In this document: piece after piece, positions 8,092 through 9,858 of the stretch
How the letters are laid out: the number at the start of each line of letters is the position of its first letter
Position numbering within the stretch: the first letter of the stretch is position 1
From: JANLQX01 sp043775075
Lineage (GTDB): Bacteria; Actinomycetota; Acidimicrobiia; Acidimicrobiales; JANYDT01
Direction of reading: 5' to 3'
Length of the DNA: 9,858 nucleotides
NCBI GenBank assembly: GCA_043775075.1
Contig: JAYVSS010000126.1
Location: forward strand, 1 to 9,858
Position numbers and translations under genes: made by a program
Notes under the pieces: model-generated
What the model saw: the letters and a program-made list of their open reading frames with translations, nothing else
What the model was told of the DNA's origin: nothing
The model's database searches: none

Positions 8092-8231
8092 TCAAGGAAG
8101 CCTCCCGCGCTGGCGCTCCCATTGACCTCATCGACGGCGAACGACTGTGCGAACTGCTGCTCGAGTTCAAGCTCGGCGTCGCAGTGCGGCCGGTTGTCGA
8201 CACCGAAGCGCTCGCGCGGTTCGAATCGTGA
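8088..8231 (+). pseudogene. C-terminal remnant of an Mrr-like restriction endonuclease
   Basis: In the frame ending at TGA 8229-8231 there are 47 codons reading YVKEASRAGAPIDLIDGE, then RLCELLLEFKLGV, then a short acidic tail ending FES. The A.....I.LIDGE.L..LL.E..LGV pattern is the conserved last part of the Mrr-type restriction endonuclease fold. The catalytic part would lie further upstream and is missing. An in-frame TGA stands at 8085-8087, and the bases just before 8091 encode the reverse transcriptase in another frame, so this is a fusion of two gene remnants rather than a short intact gene. The RT frame runs on through this stretch to 8295 but gives low-complexity, S/R/C-rich out-of-frame sequence. 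Start and expression signals are absent. Confidence 0.68.
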
Positions 8232-9140
8232 GTGGCTCCGATGGACGATGATCGTTTCGTTGGTGCGTCGGCGTTTGCTTGGCTCGAACGGTTGAACGGG
8301 CGCTTCGGTGACGCGCTGCCGTGGTCGGAACTGAAGCGCGGTTTAGAGGTCGCTGGTCGGAACGTTCAGGTCCTTGGGCCACAGGGAGTCTTCACGCCAG
8401 CGGGTATGAACATTTCGATCTCGATCTCCACGGCACCGTCAAAGCCGGGCCAGTCACCACCTACGAGGACCGTGTCGAGGACGATGGCATGGTCAGCTAT
8501 CGATATCTAGGTACGGACACTCAACATCGTGACAACGTCGGGCTTCGCCGAGCTTTCGTAGAAGCTGCCCCGCTGGTGTATTTCCACGGAATGGCGAGGG
8601 GCATGTATCAGGCTTTCTGGCCGGCGTTCATCCACGCAGATGATCCGGCTGACGTTCACGGTCGCGTTCGAAGATCCTCATCTGCTGAGGCCCGATCTCA
8701 CGCCGATGGTCGTCGACGAGGTCCGGCGCGCCTACACGACGCGACTCGCTCGTCTCCGTTTGCACCAGGCCGCGTTCCGTTACCGCGTCATTGCGGCGTA
8801 CAACTCGACCTGTGCCATCTGCCGACTCCGTCACGCTCAGCTCCTCGACGCAGCCCACATCCTTCCGGATACGCATCCGCTCGGCACACCGGTGGTCTCG
8901 AACGGGCTCTCTCTGTGCAAGATCCACCACGCGGCGTACGACGCGAACATCCTCGGCATCCGCCCCGATCGAGTCGTCGAGATCCGCTCCGACATCCTTC
9001 GAGAAGTCGATGGTCCGATGCTGCGCTACGGGCTTCAGGAGTTTCACGGTTCCGGACTCGTCGTACCACGACGTCCGGATGATCGGCCGAACCAATCATT
9101 TCTCGCGCAGCGTTATGAGAAGTTCAAGTCCGCGGTCTGA
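8232..9140 (+). pseudogene. HNH endonuclease, broken by two frameshifts
   Basis: The family sequence lies in three successive segments. Segment 1 (GTG 8232 or ATG 8241 to about 8455) reads FAWLERLNGRFGDALPW and LGPQGVFTPAG, and its frame stops at TAG 8508-8510. Segment 2 (about 8460-8648) reads TYEDRVEDDGMVSYRYLGTD, then TQHRDNVGLRRAFVEAAPLVYFHG. Segment 3 (about 8649-9140) reads LTFTVAFED and then the HNH nuclease domain: CAIC zinc pair (8811-8822), LLDAAHILP with the catalytic His codon at 8856-8858, VVSNGLSLCKIHH, and the tail DGPMLRYGLQEFHG. The crossovers fit a lost base near 8455-8462 and an extra base (or two lost) near 8645-8650. All nuclease residues are present in segment 3, and an ATG at 8640 could in principle start a 166-residue domain, but no ribosome binding site is evident. 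Family members of this architecture are stand-alone restriction-like nucleases. Confidence 0.82.
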
Positions 9141-9173
9141 GCGGAGCCACACGCGCTGCGGGGACGGTGGCAG

Positions 9174-9205
9174 TAGACGTGCCCGCTCCCAGTTGGTTAC
9201 AGTTG
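9174..9205 (+). promoter_or_regulatory. Probable promoter/operator of the toxin-antitoxin pair
   Basis: TAGACG (9174-9179) and TACAGT (9198-9203) form a plausible -35/-10 pair with an 18-base spacer, 22 bases before the antitoxin GTG. AGTTG is repeated at 9191-9195 and 9201-9205, exactly 10 bases apart, overlapping the -10. This is the usual place for autorepression by an antitoxin. An imperfect stem (GGGA..GGCA/TGCC..TCCC, 9161-9190) also covers the -35. Confidence 0.38.
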
Positions 9206-9225
9206 TTGCAGATAGGGAGACCAAA

Positions 9226-9681
9226 GTGTCTAAGTCAAGTGTATTGAGCAGAGCAGTTCGACTAGAACCTCACGCCGACGACCGCGAGGTCGCGGGACGG
9301 TTGGCGGAAGCAACGCTGGTGAGCAGCGCCGGACGCGCCGAACTGCGCCTGCCGGACGGTTCGATCGTCGGACTGAGTGAGTCGCTGCTGCAGATCCTTC
9401 AAGCGTCGGCGGGCGAGCTGGCAGAGGGGCACTCCGTGACCTTGGTGTCGTCGGAGGTGGCCCTCAGTCCGGCAGAAGCGGCCGATCTGCTTGGTCTCTC
9501 GCGACCGTTCGTCGTGAGGCTTCTCGACGACGGAGCGATCCCCTCGCAGCACCTCCCGCAGAGTCGGCATCGCAAGGTGCTGTTGAGCGACGTGCTCTCG
9601 TTCCAGGAACGACGTGCGCGGATGCGAGCTGGGCGTCGCAAGATCATGGAGATCGTCGAGGCCGACGGTCTTCCGTACTGA
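9226..9681 (+). CDS. Excisionase-family DNA-binding antitoxin of a PIN toxin-antitoxin pair
   Basis: The protein has 151 residues. The N-terminal half (about 10-75) has the RLPDGSIVGLSESLLQIL segment seen in antitoxins of this type. The C-terminal half is a MerR/excisionase-type winged helix: ALSPAEAADLLGLSRPFVVRLLDDGAIPSQ (79-108), then a basic wing (PQSRHRKVLLSDVLSF, 111-126) and a basic tail (QERRARMRAGRRK). It should bind its own promoter and neutralise the PIN protein encoded 5 bases downstream. The GTG at 9226 is chosen because AGGGAGA (9214-9220) sits 5 bases upstream. The same frame is open far upstream, but that stretch lies over the HNH gene and encodes out-of-frame sequence. It looks intact, unlike the genes before it. 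Confidence 0.85.
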   Translation: MSKSSVLSRAVRLEPHADDREVAGRLAEATLVSSAGRAELRLPDGSIVGLSESLLQILQASAGELAEGHSVTLVSSEVALSPAEAADLLGLSRPFVVRLLDDGAIPSQHLPQSRHRKVLLSDVLSFQERRARMRAGRRKIMEIVEADGLPY

Positions 9682-9686
9682 CGAAC

Positions 9687-9858
9687 GTGGAGCGCGTCTT
9701 CGTAGACACCAACGTCCTGTTCCCGTTCTCCAGTATGGATCTCCTGCTCGGAATGGCGGAGGACGGCATCCATGAATTCATCTGGTCGAACGATCTTCTC
9801 GACGAGTGGGAGCGGGTCATCGTCGAGAATTCTGATCGGTCGGCCGAATCGGCGGCGT
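9687..9858 (+). CDS. PIN-domain toxin (VapC-like ribonuclease), N-terminal part
   Basis: 57 residues are visible before the window edge. The start ERVFVDTNVLFPF places the first catalytic acidic residue of the PIN fold at D7 in the VDTNVL motif. FIWSNDLLDEWERVIVE (31-47) fits the following helix with conserved L-D-E-W (E40). PIN toxins are Mg2+-dependent RNases that cleave tRNA, rRNA or mRNA when free of antitoxin. The GTG at 9687 is 5 bases after the antitoxin stop with no separate ribosome binding site, so coupled translation is likely. The remaining catalytic acids lie beyond the window. Confidence 0.82.
   Translation, partial: MERVFVDTNVLFPFSSMDLLLGMAEDGIHEFIWSNDLLDEWERVIVENSDRSAESAA

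Noticed and set aside
8196..8204. GTCGACACC equals the tRNA 3' end (6770-6778), a possible attR.
   Set aside because: Nine bases only, lies in Mrr-like coding sequence (VVDT), and upstream tRNA bases are not repeated.
8628..9095. A 155-codon - strand frame opposite the HNH gene.
   Set aside because: The + strand carries the clear HNH motifs; the reverse reading is a codon-bias shadow.

Overview
The window looks like a chromosomal segment of a GC-rich bacterium, most likely an actinobacterium and possibly of the Acidimicrobiia type. This rests on frequent GTG starts, tightly overlapping genes, a tRNA-Leu with encoded CCA, and an HNH endonuclease and an excisionase-fold antitoxin of the kind common in actinobacteria. 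The taxonomy is inference; no marker gene is present. All recognised genes are on the + strand.

Left part (2-5327): a peptide/nickel-type (Dpp/Opp) ABC importer operon. In order it encodes the C-terminus of a family 5 solute-binding protein, a strong intercistronic hairpin, permeases DppB and DppC, ATPases DppD and DppF, and an alpha/beta hydrolase. From dppB to the hydrolase the genes overlap by 4-8 bases or are 1 base apart, so they are almost certainly co-transcribed and translationally coupled. The binding protein would capture a peptide-like or other small polar solute, DppBC form the channel and DppDF power it. The hydrolase may process what is imported. A cytochrome P450 (5393-6601) follows after 65 bases with all hallmark motifs intact. 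It may belong to the same catabolic or modification unit or have its own control.

Middle (6602-6980): a short spacer with palindromes and a possible promoter, a complete tRNA-Leu(GAG), then about 200 bases without a convincing gene that hold a perfect DnaA-box match and a perfect 11-bp tandem repeat.

Right part (6981-9140): a decayed defence-type region just downstream of the tRNA gene. It holds a reverse transcriptase gene with catalytic aspartates preserved but with a frameshift in its N-terminal third and a lost 3' end. It is joined directly to the last 47 codons of an Mrr-like restriction endonuclease. Next comes an HNH endonuclease whose conserved sequence is spread over three successive reading-frame segments. 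The window ends in an apparently intact toxin-antitoxin pair, an excisionase-family DNA-binding antitoxin and a PIN-domain toxin cut by the window edge. The contrast between six intact genes on the left and three broken nuclease/RT genes on the right suggests real decay of a tRNA-linked defence island, although assembly errors cannot be excluded from sequence alone.
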